A stretch of DNA of 64,000 nucleotides, taken from assembly GCF_001638985.1 (NCBI RefSeq), contig NW_017265191.1, positions 1 through 64,000 on the forward strand, read 5' to 3'. The stretch is from Phycomyces blakesleeanus NRRL 1555(-). Lineage: Eukaryota > Mucoromycota > Mucoromycetes > Mucorales > Phycomycetaceae. The notes under the pieces are model-generated. The model was not told the DNA's origin and did no database searches. It saw only the letters and a list, made by a program, of their open reading frames with translations. Positions 1-12,200 of the stretch are shown one piece after another; the first letter of the stretch is position 1, and each line of letters begins with the position of its first letter. The position numbers and the translations under genes were made by a program.

Positions 1-680
1 TTCTAGACCTACAAGAAGTCATTGCACGGAATGTACTCTTGTACTGTGTCTTCAGTGGTTCGCTGCTGATGTACATAGCAATTTTTTAAATTGCATAAGT
101 GTCTAGCCGAGTTGGTTCTTGTGTGCGCGATGCGGTTGCGGTGTCAGCCGATACTCTAGAGAAAGCTAGCTGGTTGTAAAGGTGTAGGCTGACGTGCAGC
201 GCTGCCTGAGCACTGGTTATCTTTCTCCACACTACCTTTGTCACTATTGAGGAGATTCTGTCTCCGAGGAAATACTGGCGTCAAAAGGTAAAACCAACAG
301 ATTCCTTTATCTCTCTGGGCGTTTAGTTCCCAGATGGGACCCCATTTCTTTCTAGACCTACAAGGGGACATTGCACGGAATGCACCTTTGTACATTGCAA
401 GTATTTATACTTGCGCCAAGTGTCTAGCCGAGCTAGTTTGTCGTGCGTTTGATGCAGTTGCGGTTGCCAATTCGTACTTCAGAGAAAGATGGTTAGTTGA
501 GAGGGTGTAGGCTGACGTGCAGCGCTGCCTGATCACTAGCTGTCGATCTCCGCACCACCCTTAACATGGAGGAAGATAAGTTCCTGTGAAGTGTTATTGT
601 TCAAAGGGTAAACTAGTTCATTTTCCCTCCCCGCTGTCAGATCAGGTCTTCGTCCTGGGGAGGATGGATCTACTTTTATA
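1..680. repeat. Two diverged tandem copies of a ~350-bp unit
   Basis: The block starting TTCTAGACCTACAA at base 1 recurs at about base 350. It is followed in the same order by GTCTAGCCGAG (102 and 421) and by a 29-base block identical at 181-209 and 504-532. Spacing falls from 349 to 323 bases along the unit, so the copies differ by indels as well as substitutions. No credible reading frame crosses them. The unit could be a subterminal or centromere-type satellite or part of a larger array that continues left of the window. Its identity is unknown. Confidence 0.75.
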
Positions 681-2378
681 AGTAGAGAACTAAGAATCTG
701 ACATTATTTTTTTTTCTCGTTTTTTTTTGCTAATAAATATAATATATTCTTTAGCCTTGACTTTAATTTTTTTTATTAATAAAAACCAAATCTTTTTAAA
801 CCATTCCAATTGAGCTCTATTTTAACAATGATTGTAATAAGCATTTCCCTATTAATAAAAGCTAGATATGTATGTAATAATTTAATTGATTAAAAAGACA
901 TTAAGATGAATATGAGATGTGAGTACGGTGAGACAGGAGAGAGTTGATTTGATTGAAGTGAAAGAGAGAAGAAGAGTGAGAGTGATTATATTTAAAGATA
1001 TTAAGGAAACTTTGATGGTTGAGTATTTGTGTTGGGTGAAGTTTGTTTGGTGTAGAAGTGGTTATTTAAAGATATACTAGAAGGTGGAAGCTTTGAAAAT
1101 TATGTCTGATGGGATGGGGGGCATTGGGATCGAAGAAGGTGTTGGAAGTATAAGCATATGAATGTTGTGTGTGTGCGAGAGTTGAAAGCCAGATTTGAGA
1201 ATGGTGATATATGAGACCTTGGGCTTAGAGGAATATAATGTACGGTTTTGGAGTGTCGAAGTTTTATTATATGGCTATGATTTTGAGCTGTATCTTGTAG
1301 TGGTAATAAAAAAAAAAGATATGTTATGGTTGTTGGTATCAATTCTGATAGTATTTTGAAGTTGATGTTAGTAGTGTCAAAAAAAAAAGCGATATGTTAT
1401 GGTTGCTGGTGTTAGTTTTGATAGCATTCTGAAGTTGGTGCCGATTCCAGTAGATTTGTAAAGTCAATGTATGCATGGAGGTTTGACTGAGGATTCCCGA
1501 AATGAATGAGGTATGTAAAAAGAAGATTCAAGACATTGCTAAAAAAAAAAGATTTTTTTTTGTTTCTGTTGCAGCTCTGTTAAGGTTATTTCTGATAGAC
1601 AGTCCTCTCCGAACAGTATTGACTGAACACTAGACAGCATTTCAACCTTTGTATGGGCGGTAGTGTCACTGTGGATTGGCCTGCTATGTTTCTTTCTCTT
1701 ATGGGTACACATAGGCTGTTTGCACCACAAATTGATAATTTTAGTCTACAAAAAGACTTTTGTAAGAAGCCGTAGACTCTAATTTATCAGTGAGCATCTA
1801 CACAGTCTACAAGAAGACATAAAAAGCAAATCACCTTATACTCTATATTTTATTATGGCACAGTCAAGGTATTGGCAGAAAAGCTGGTGTGTGCGTCTTT
1901 ATATAAAGAAAGACTGGGATTTATACAGTATACTTATACATCTTGGAGACAGGTATTTAACCCAAAAAAAGAAAAAAAATGCCCTGATAAATTTAAATTT
2001 TCCAAATATAGTACCGAGCCCGCAAAGATATCCGCCACGGCAGATTTTTTTCATGTAACATTTTTGTAATTCAGCCCGTGAGTTTATGTTACCATTTTGG
2101 GAATAGGTTTCTCGTTGAAGTTTCATGTTCGAAAGAATCGCAAAATTGAAAAATGGAATCGCAAAAAAAAATAATTGGCTGGTAAAATACGATTTTATTT
2201 ATTTTTGTGGGTTAAAAATATTGGGAAAGATAATTTTAGGCTTCCCATACACTATACGCCTATTACTGGTTACATGAACAACACTTTTCATTGGTTCCTG
2301 AGAGAAATCGACTAGTTGTTTCAAGATGCAGAAAGAAATAAATATATGGTGGTCGTCTATACTCCTTTATCACGTTAG
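681..2378. other. Non-coding AT-rich spacer
   Basis: I find no protein with recognisable features on either strand. The only internal structure is a ~71-bp direct duplication at about 1316-1441 (block containing GATATGTTATGGTTG), plus homopolymer A and T runs. Confidence 0.5.
1316..1441. repeat. Direct duplication, ~71-bp period
   Basis: Two adjacent copies share an A-run, then GATATGTTATGGTTG, and later GAAGTTG, with scattered substitutions (for example TATTTTGAAGTTGATG against CATTCTGAAGTTGGTG). This looks like an old local tandem duplication in non-coding DNA. Confidence 0.6.
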
Positions 2379-2421
2379 ATAATACGTTGCATCACAAAAG
2401 CCCTGTGATGCAGCGTATTAT
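2379..2421. repeat. Strong hairpin, 18-bp stem and 7-base loop
   Basis: The left arm ATAATACGTTGCATCACA (2379-2396) is the reverse complement of 2404-2421 with one mismatch, leaving the loop AAAGCCC. It lies about 220 bp upstream of the open frame of the Plavaka-like transposase. It may be a terminal or subterminal structure of that element, or a transcribed stem-loop. Nothing in the sequence decides between these. Confidence 0.7.
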
Positions 2422-2640
2422 TAACCATAAAAAAATTCTAGTGTGGTAGTCTTTGTTCCCAAAGGACCAGGTCAACACAATTTTGCCTTTGACGATATCG
2501 GAAAGACCTGCTCACTTTGTGATCAGGGGCGGTCGGCTCGGCAGTGTTCATGGTCTGTCTTTGTGACACTAGGTTTCCATCGGCATATTGAGAGCTGATA
2601 TCGTTAGCAATATGAGCTGCTAACTTTTGATATCTGGTAA

Positions 2641-5523
2641 GATGACGTCGTAGATTCCATACCCGATCGAAATCTTTTCCACAATGACGATTCCGTTAAC
2701 GAAGACCTACACGTTGAATCCGATTTGGAGGATGACGACAGCAGCGATGTTGACGACATGAACAGCGATGGCGACCATAATGTTAGCGAGTTTGAACTCG
2801 ATTCCGGTGAGAGTATTATCGAGATGGATGAGGATACCAGCCCCTTTGAAAGCCCGAGTTCAGGTAACCACCTATACATGCATATAAGAAATTGTATGTT
2901 GTCTTCTGCATCCAATACCAGCTCATCGTTGGATGCAGATCTCGATTTACTGAGAGAAGCAACTGGATCGCATACGACACGGAACCAGTATACATCAGAC
3001 ACCCACCCGTTCCCGGATCTCCAGTCTATGGTACTGCTTGCCTTTGTTGATGGCGATAATGACATGGTATCTCGCAGGATCTTGAAAAAGATCCTGTTTA
3101 CCATAAGTCTTGTCCTTAAGCTTCACGAGGAAGCTATCCGAAAGAAGTCCCCGTTCAAGTTACCTCGTTTGGATGCCCTCTTGAACTATCAGACCAGGAA
3201 AAAGTCCAAGATTCCTGTATTTCCATCCACAAAAGTCGATATCCAGTTGCCGGAAAACAAGACCACGTCTGCTTATATCAACTTGCCTTCAGACCACGTC
3301 CGGTTTCTTGCTGCCAGCCCCAAGAAAGCAAGAAACATGTTTTCCCTCCCTGACCGCACTCCTAACCAGTCCATTTGTCTACAACAAGGCGAAAAGTGGA
3401 GAACACATTGGTACTATCAACAACCTATGTTCACCCACAACGGCGCAGATTTTTGGTCTGGTGATATTGTTAACTTTATGAATGGTTCTACTCTAGCCCG
3501 TTTCCTAGTAGAATCATTCCATACCATGGATAACTCAGCCGTTTTTGTTCAAGGCTACATGGTTTATATTCTGGAAGGCGGTCAGTTCATTGGCATCGAA
3601 GTTGAATCTACTAGCATAAAGCTTGAAACTCTTTTCGGTGTTGACTCGACCCCTGTTGATGTTGCCCTATGCTACAGCGTCTCACCTGGGAAATTCTTTC
3701 ATTTGATTCCCAGGCACAAGTCCTTGCTGGAAGAGCCTCATTTCTTAAAACGGCACGTACTAGACGAAACCGGAAAGCCGATAGATCCAAAGTTGTTTTA
3801 CAAGGTGAGGATATCGCCCATTATACTCTTCACCGACGACACCTCCGGAAACCGATCAAAGCAATATAACCCGTACGAAAGCTGGTCAATGAAGTTTGCT
3901 GCTCTCTCCTACGAAGAGAGGTCTTCAATTGAAAACATCTACTTTCTCTCTGCTATTCCCAAGAAAAAGGGGGCAAGTGGGATGTCCTTGTTGCCTAAAA
4001 TCGTTGAAGATTTCAAAAGGCTCGAAAACGGACTGGTGATGTTCTCTGCCAAAGACAACGAAAACGTCTTAATAGCATCACCACTCCTTTGGATCGAGGC
4101 AGACACTCCATGCCATTCTGAACTATGTGGTTTGCGCGCGCCGACAAGTCTGTACCCATGCCGCAAATATTATGTCCGTTTACAAAGATCCATGCCCAAC
4201 CTCCAAAGCTCTTCGTATTATACTGGTAGACACACAGCAAGAACAAAGGCACACTATCTTGCTGCTGCGTCTACCTCGGGACGTGGATAGACTATTCCAG
4301 ATGCTCTTTTACTTGAAAATGCTCTGACAGCAAGTGACCTATGCTTCGCAAATAGGGCAACAGATGCATTGTTGGAACTACAGTCATTCGATCCATCGAC
4401 AGATACTCCAGTTGAAGTTCTGCATAACATACTTCTTGGAGTTGCTAAGTATCTAGTCAATGATTTGGTAAAGGTTGTACTAAAGAAAAATCCTAACCAA
4501 ATGGCTAGATTGTCCAAAGCCCTCAAGGATTATGAAAACTCTCAAGGAATGTCAAGAAAGTTCACTCGAGAGTTACGACACTGTGGCTCATTCCTTGGGA
4601 GGGATTACAAAGTTCTTCTGCAAATTCTACCCGCTATCTTAGTTACAGAATTTGCAAATGATAGTATACTCTCTCTCATAACTCCATCTTTTGTCCGCCT
4701 TGGCCGTATTTGCTCCTTGGTGTTTGTTAGAGCAGTAAGGTATGATTATAATATGTATATCGACGAAGTTGAAAAGGCAGTTACAAGCCTTATCCAAGAA
4801 CTGCATTATTATGACATTACCTGTGAAATCGAAGGACATAATCCGTATTCCTCGAAGCCCAAGGTTCATCTGCTCACACATCTGCCCGACGATCTACGAA
4901 GATTTGGAACTGCTCTACACTACGAGACCGAAAAAGGTGAGCAGTTTAACAAACACATCCGTGAACACCTAATGCATACCAATAGGTTAAACACCTCAAG
5001 AGATGTATGTCTCAAGTTCGCCAAGCAATCTGCAATGAGACACATCATTGATGGTGGTTCATGGGTGAGCAAAGACAAAATGAGAGATAAGTATGGTAAT
5101 TCCACGGCAGAATTTCTTAAAGAAAACTTTAACGACAATGTTAAGAATATCCTGTTTGGTGGATCAAGAGACTTTGCTGATAATAACAACACTGATGACA
5201 TTACAGCAAAAGCACTCTGTGACAATACCTTTGCGGTGTTCATGCTCAAGAAGAGTAGAGACCAACATGCCCATCCATTTATTGGAAAGGTCTCCTCTTT
5301 GAGAGTAGAACACTATCGAGTTGAGAGTAGTCCCCACGCTCAAGTTAACAACTACCTCCTCGCGCAAAGGGTTTCCAATGATGCATCTACTCCACTCGAT
5401 CAGCTGAAGATTGTATGTAAGCTTGATATGCACACAGAATTTAACAACAAGCTTGTCATCAATCTCAGTAAATTTGGCTCCTACTGGTTCTTTGTTTTCT
5501 TGTTTTCGAATCGACAATATTGA
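2641..5523 (+). pseudogene. Plavaka/Tnp2-like (CACTA group) transposase with one in-frame stop
   Basis: One reading frame runs from 2641 to the stop at 5521-5523, interrupted once by TAG at 4288-4290. Both halves are in the same frame and the bases between them stay open, so there is no frameshift. The N-terminus is acidic (D/E/S-rich). The middle carries the Plavaka-type core DDTSGN...SK (about 3835-3860), followed by SELCGLRAPTSLYPCRKYYV. The second half has EVLHNILLGVAKY and the HYETEKGEQFNKHIREHL block. These are shared by a transposase family that I know from fungal genomes and assign to the CACTA superfamily by memory. No ATG lies in frame before the acidic region, so an upstream exon is missing or unrecognised. 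CAG to TAG or TGG to TAG would explain the stop. Terminal inverted repeats were not found with confidence. Confidence 0.7.
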
Positions 5524-5760
5524 TTTTTTTTTATCTATTAATAAAAAAAAATTATTCAATAAAAAAAAATTGTGGTTTTCACCAAGTCATTTTTCGGTTT
5601 TGCCAAAATATTGAGAGAGTCCATTTATGGATACTTGCCCTTTTAAAATTGCCTTATGTAGTTGGCAAGTCTCATAAAATGGGTCAAATTCGATATCCCG
5701 ATTAATCTGGGTTATATAGACCAATCAAAATGTATGTGAGTAAAATATTTCCAAATTTGA

Positions 5761-6132
5761 TATCGAAAATCTCCCGTGGTGTATGACCCAAAGACCCACG
5801 CCATGGCCGGTGGCTTGGCCGGTATGGTAGCATCCTCAGTTACCACACCGCTCAATGTCGAAAAGACTCTGCTGCAGACACGCGGCCAGAGCCACGATTC
5901 ACGCATCAGAGCTGCAACCGGCCTACGGGACGCAGCCAGAATCATCAAAGAGCGATACGGTCTCTGGGGATTCTTCTGTGGATTCAAGCCTCGTGTGTTG
6001 ACCCACATGCCCAGTGCAGAAATCAGCTGGAGTGTCTATGAGTACTTCAAGTGGTTTGTAACCAAAAACGATAATGTCAACAACACATCCTCGTCAACAA
6101 ACAATGACTCAGCCAACCTCCTTCACCTCTAA
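5761..6132 (+). pseudogene. 5'-truncated mitoferrin-like mitochondrial carrier (third repeat only)
   Basis: About 120 residues match the last of the three repeats of an SLC25 mitochondrial carrier, closest in my judgement to the MRS3/MRS4 mitoferrin (mitochondrial iron importer) group: VTTPLNVEKTLLQTRG, then GLWGFFCGFKPRVLTHMPSAEISWSVYEYFKWF. The carrier signature PX[DE]XX[KR] appears as PLNVEK, with N where D is usual. A functional carrier needs three repeats and six membrane helices, and here the first two are absent. An in-frame TGA sits at 5758-5760 and I see no good splice acceptor in front, so the gene appears cut off upstream, next to the Plavaka-like relic. The 3' end with an Asn/Ser-rich tail and TAA is intact. 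A distant exon outside the expected position cannot be fully excluded. Confidence 0.72.
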
Positions 6133-6224
6133 TATATATATAACAAGATCTGAATGGATTTCAGCTGAAGAAAAAAAGAAATTCCCATTACACAGTACAC
6201 AGTGCACAGTGTACACACAAAACA

Positions 6225-6227
<3 letters not shown>

Positions 6228-6262
<35 letters not shown>

Positions 6263-6340
6263 ACTCACACACACACACACACACACACACACGCGCGCGC
6301 GCGCATCAACTTTGATTGATTGATTGATTGACTTGATTAG
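6228..6340. repeat. Compound microsatellite (CT)n(CA)n(CG)n then (TTGA)n
   Basis: A pure CT run (~30 bases) passes into CA (~26 bases), then CG (~12 bases), followed by several TTGA tetramers. It lies in the 3' flank of the truncated carrier gene. From here to 6916 the DNA is low-complexity (poly-T, TA and TTTA repeats) and I see no gene. Confidence 0.85.
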
Positions 6341-6916
6341 GAGACAGAAACAATGTCATCAACCAATCAACCAATCAAGAAAGTCAACGAAATCAACCAA
6401 TCAAAAATGAAGGAAATTGTCGAAATCCTGCTTTTTCTTTCCTTATTCTTATTCTCATGGGCATACCTTTATTTCTCTTATTTTTATTTTTTTATTTTAT
6501 TTTATTTTCGTTCTTTCCTTGTACTATACACATTTAACTTCTTTACCTTTCTTTCTCTTTTATTCCCTTCTTTATTATCATATTGGAAGTTAACTGGTTA
6601 GTATATATATATGCTTTCCTAAAAAAGAAAAAGAAAAAACCTTCCTTTCACAACCCCCACTTGTACATACTTTATTTTTACAACAACAACAACAATAAAA
6701 AAATAATCAATGCTGATTATATATATATATATATATTTATATCAATATGTCAATAGTGAATTATAAATAATATAAAGTCTTTAATATGTTATATCAACAG
6801 TCACTGTGTTTCTCTTTGTCTGTCTGTTACTCTGTCTGTCACTTTGCTTGCCACTCTCTCTCTCTCTCTCTTTCTCTCTCTATTTATTTATTTATTTATT
6901 TATTTATTAAGTGACA

Positions 6917-8983
6917 ATGTCAGAGTCATCGAGTAATCAGACAGCAAAACAAGATCCAAAAAAGATGAATGAGAACACTTTGATCTGTGATCAAGAATCA
7001 ATGTTTGATTTAGAAATGAAGCAATCATATGAAAATAATGAAGAAGAAAACAAAGGAACAGCAACAGCAGTAACAGAAGCAGAAGTAGTAGCAGTAGCAG
7101 AATCAGTAACAGCAGAAGAAACATTAGAAGATATAGAAATAAAAAAACCCCAAGTCAAAGCCAAAAATCATAATTTGGAAACCCAAAAACTTAATCAAAA
7201 ACCAAAAGAACGATGGGTAGATAAAGACCCAGTATCCGGTATAAGACTTAAGTAATAACCAAATAATCAAATATTTAAATAAGTAATTATTTAAATGTAA
7301 AATTTACAGGTCTCGGACAAGTTCAGTAGTTGAACAAGAAATGCAACTATTGGACCTTGAGTTTATTCCAGTCCATTCATTAGAAGCCCATGCTTCGTTG
7401 TTTTATTCAACTCGAATTGGAACCAAACCCTTGACAAAATGGGGCACAAAGGGTGTAGTCGAGCGTATAATCTGTAGCCAAAAGTTTTCAGTAGCCAAGG
7501 TTACCAATCTAAGAGGAAACTATTTTCATCTGTTTCTGTTTGGACAAGCATTCAAAACCCACACAAAACGTATTACTGTCGGTAGTGTCTTGTGTGTCTG
7601 TAATCCTGTCGTCACTCGACCTACACAAGTAGGTAAAAAATAACAATAATAATTATTAGTTTGCTTTGGCTGTGTATACAAACTGTACTAATAAACCATG
7701 TTAATACCAATACCAATACCAATACCAATAATGATAATGATAATAATCTTGAAATATTTCTATGTATATATAAACATTCTTTCAAGTTAAACTCGGCCGT
7801 GGGATTATACGTATCTGATTCAAAACAGATTTCCGTGGTGGGAATGAGTATGGATCTAGCCCAATGTAATGCATTTGTAAGTGACACTAAACAATGTGAT
7901 TCAATGATTGATAGGTAAGGATTTCTCTTTCTATATATATATATATATATATTTAAATAAATAACTATGTGAATTACATTACATTACACTATACCATACC
8001 ATATCATACTATAATGTAATGTAATGTACAAAAGAAGGTTTTCTTGTTTGGCTTCCACTAAACACATATATATGTACTTGTACATGTACATCTGCATGTG
8101 TTTGAATTTGTATTTATATGTGTATTAAAAATATATATTCATCTATTATAAACCTAGTCGTGCTGGAGAGTTCTGTGATGTACACATCAAAAGAGCATTT
8201 GGCATGTCACGTAACACTCGCATGGAGTTAGCCTCTGGGTAAGTTATATACAAATATTCTCGGACATTTCAAAAACACTTGGCGTAAAGAGTACACTTGA
8301 CCAATCTTAAATTCAATACAATACAAAAGAACTACTGGGTTAGATGTGTGTTGGATTCAAAAGCAACAATCTATCCAAGGCACTCTCTTCAAGGCCACGA
8401 CAGAAAGAAAAAAGAGAGATCGCAAGGAAGATAGTTACATCATTGAAGGAAAGGGAACCTTTACTTCAGATGGCATTGAAACCAAAGTCAAATCGACGCC
8501 CACAGAGAAACCACAACCTCAAAATGAAGCAGACTTGCGGTAATAAAGTGACATAAATATGTACATATATATTTATCAACTAACTATCAAACAATCAGTG
8601 AGTTCTTAAAGGGCAAGTCAGATCCTGGTGCAGAAATGATCCGAAGACTAAGAGGAATTAAAGAAACAACAACAGGTTAGTCTGGATAATCACAGAACTT
8701 TATATTATTATATCTAAATACAACCAATTCTGTAGCGTCGGCCTTATCTAAAGAAGCCATGGCTAAAATGGGCATGAGCCGTAGAGATGTTGAGTTAACA
8801 AATGAAGATAATGCAGCAAAGGTAAAGTAATATAAATCAGTATAGTATATTTTCTCTCTTTCACGCACTAATTATCACTATAATTATACATATATTTAGA
8901 AACGTGCTATCGATGCTCTCATGGCAAGCCAATCAAAGACAATCAAAAAAGATCCAAAGAAGCCTCGCTACATTGACCTTTAG
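6917..8983 (+). CDS. MCM10: MCM10, DNA replication initiation factor
   Basis: Eight exons: 6917-7251, 7310-7628, 7787-7914, 8158-8238, 8330-8539, 8599-8675, 8736-8821 and 8900-8983. They join to 439 codons plus TAG, every junction GT-AG and in frame. The start ATG opens MSESSSNQ; the N-terminal ~100 residues are acidic and low-complexity. Residues ~110-218 form the OB fold (FSVAKVTNLRGNYFHLFLFG). The MCM10 zinc finger follows, with C245, C255, C267 and H270 in C-x9-C-x11-C-x2-H spacing, then RMELASG. The C-terminus is basic. MCM10 binds ssDNA and the Mcm2-7/Cdc45 helicase and recruits polymerase alpha at nuclear origins. At 439 residues it is on the short side for the family; S. cerevisiae Mcm10 is somewhat longer. 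It converges with the ABC transporter, the stops being about 315 bp apart with no further feature between them. Confidence 0.93.
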
Positions 8984-9298
8984 AGTATTTAAAATCTAAT
9001 GTTGTGTTTAGTTTATTTAATTAAATAAATAATAAAATAAAGTATAAATATGCTATAAGTGTTCAATGTAAAATAGAGAGAGAGAAAGATATACAAAAAA
9101 GAAGAAGCAATAGTAATAAAGATGCTGTGATATGATATGATATGATAAAATGGGGTGAATGAAACTATCATGCAAAAAGAAAAAAAGAAAGGCAAACTAT
9201 GGTAGTGGCGGTTGTGGTGATAATCTTTCTTTCTTTCTATCTATATGTATACTTCTTTTTTATAATTTCAAATTGTAGTCTTGTTCTTCTTTTTGGCT

Positions 9299-12200
9299 TT
9301 AGGTTCTGTCGTGTTTGGCTTTTGCAATGGCAAGGAGCTCATTGTACTCTCCACTACGGTGGCACATACTCTGGAACACGCCTCCTTCGCGAGTCATCAG
9401 TGCATAAGGAGTGTCATACTCAACCAACTTTCCATGATCCAACACAAGAATACGGTCATAATCTGCTACTGTACGGATACGATGGGCGATACACAACAGT
9501 GCAGAGTTCACAAACTCGCTACGAATAGTCTCTTGGATCTTGTGATCCGTGTCAAAATCAACAGATGAAGTGGCCTCATCCAGAACAATCAAAGACGATT
9601 TCTTGACCAATGCACGCGCAAGAGCAATCAATTGACGCTGTCCCTGAGACCAGTTGTTGCCATTCTCAGTAACCACGGCATCCAGTGAAATCGCATTCTC
9701 GGCTTCGCTATTGTTCTTCTTGTTGCTATCGCTACTACTTTCATTTTCATTATTGTTATCAGCACCAGTGTTAGTGAGATGTGCACGTTTAATGGCGGCC
9801 CACAACTCAAGATCGTTATGCTGTCCAAATGGATCCAAGTTGCTGCGAAGCGTGCCAGAGAACAAAACAGGGTCCTGGGGAATAATGGTCAGGCGCGAAC
9901 GAAGATCCTCAAGTCCAATAGTATGAATATCAACACCGTCCACCAAAATACGTCCAGACGTTGGCTCCATAAACCGGAACAGCGACAATGCCAAGGTAGA
10001 TTTTCCGGATCCAGTCCGGCCAACGATTCCAACCTTTTCCATTGGCTTGACACTAAATGAGATATCTCTCAGGACAGGTGGGTTCTCGGGACTGTATTGC
10101 ATCACCAGATTCTCGACCTTGAGCGAGCCAGTGGCTGGCCAGCTGGGTGGCGGTGTTGTTTCTGGGATATGGACCGCCGGCTCTTCCTCGATTGCCATGT
10201 ACTCATCCACACGTTCAATCGCATTCATGTTCATCTCGTTAACAGCATACATTCGAACGACCCACAGTACGTGGTTGGTAAATGTCAAGGCATAACTGAG
10301 CGAAAGACCGGCTAGACCAGGATCAACCCAGTTTCTAGAGGACACCAGTACAAACCCAGTGCAGAAACTGACAAATGCTCCTAATGTGTCGACACGGCAA
10401 TGCAACCAGCGGTTGGTGGCCCACATCCACAGGAAAGGCCGGTTGTTACTGTCAATCTTTTTATAATTCTCTTCCAAAAAGCGGTTTTGGCTGCCAAAAG
10501 CACGGATTGTGGCCACACCATTCACTGTCTCGCCAAACTGCACATAAATTGGACTGCGCGAAACAGAGTTGAGGCGCTTCATGTCACGGGAGGTCTTGAG
10601 GTAGTAGGATCCGATCAACCAAAACAGCAGTGTGATAACCGTGCCAGGAACCAAAAACGCAGGTGTGATGCAAGAAATCAGAATAACCACACACAGGGTG
10701 GCGGCAGTGGCGAATAACAAAAACGACAGAGATGGGCCAACTTCTTGGTCAATGGTGGCCAGGTCGGATGAAAACCGGTTCACAATACGGCCCATTGGTG
10801 TTGTGTCAAAGAAACGGACCTTGGCACGCAGAATACGGTCCAGCAACTGAACATGGATGTTGCGCGATGCAGTCAGAGATCCTTGGTAGAGAATGTAGGT
10901 ACGCAACGAACTGACCACAAGAGCAATCATACCAATCAAAAAGTACACGCCGAGATAGTATTTCACATCGACCTCATCGGTGCCATCCTGACCTACAGCA
11001 TACGAGCCAAGTCCAGAGCTAATGCCAACAGGATGGCTGTAGCTTGCGGCCATCATGTCGGACCCAATTGAGCCAAAGCTAGCAATTGAAAATATTCCAA
11101 CGAAAGACGAAGACGAAGAAGAGGCATTTTCATCGGCGATTGTAGCAGTAAGGTTGCTTGGGCTGGGGTTGGCACTGTATGCAGAAGCCCAGACCTTGAT
11201 CCAGTAATCTTGACCCAGTACACAGGCCTGTGCGAGACAGAACAAAATCAGGACCGAAATCCAGAAGAAAAATCCACCCGAAGCATAAAAGTAAGACGCA
11301 TAGACTGACAAGGCAACACTGCCGACTGCGCGGGACTCTTCCTGAGTCAACTTGCCAGCACCATCGAGTTTCTTGACCTTATCTTTTTTCTCGAGCTCAT
11401 GAACACTGCGAATAGGACCATCTAGCGCAGCCTCTTCTTCCTCAGCTGCCTTTTCCTCTTCGGCCTGGGCAAGTTCCTCACCAAGAACACCACTCTTGAG
11501 CACCGATGCAGGATCACCACTACCAGCAACTTCACCATCCTTGAGAGCAACAATGTAGGCCGCAGCCTTGAGGCACAGACCAACATGATGAGTAACCAAA
11601 ATAACTGTCCTGTCCTTCATCAATCGACCGGTCAAGCAATAATCAAACAAGTGTTTGGCAGTGTGGGCATCCACGGCACTAAGACAATCATCCAGAATTA
11701 CTGTGGTCGCCTGGGAGTACACGGCACGAGCAATGGCAACACGCTGCTTCTGTCCGCCACTGAGTGTTATACCCTTTTCTCCAACTTCGGTCGAATCTCC
11801 AAACTCAAGAATGTCAATATCGCGGGTCAGTGCAGTCATGTAGAGCACGTCCTGGTAGCGATGTTCGTCATACGGAAGACCAAACAGGATGTTGTCCCGA
11901 ATACTGCAGTTTTGAAGCCAGGCGGTCTGGGCGACGTAGGCAATTCCAGAGACAGCTCCACCAAGTGTGTTTGAGCGCGAAACGTGTTGGCGTGGCAGAA
12001 TAGCTGCACCGCTCACGCAATGGGTCTCACCAAGCAAACTGGCCAAAAGGGTTGTCTTTCCAGAACCAGTTGGGCCACAGACAATCGAAAGCTTGTTGGC
12101 TGGGAAGGAAATGTTGAGGTTGCGCAGAGCCGGCTTGCTGCTGGTGCTGTTGTTGTTAGTGTCATCATTCTCGGTCTTGGTGGACGACTTTTCCCAGCTA

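Noticed and set aside
2604..3104. 166-codon minus-strand frame opposite the Plavaka-like gene
   Set aside because: Ser-rich mirror of the acidic GAT/GAC-rich coding strand; no independent evidence.
6353..6601. 82-codon Phe/Leu/Tyr-rich frame
   Set aside because: T-rich low-complexity DNA gives pseudo-membrane protein; no start context, no homology.
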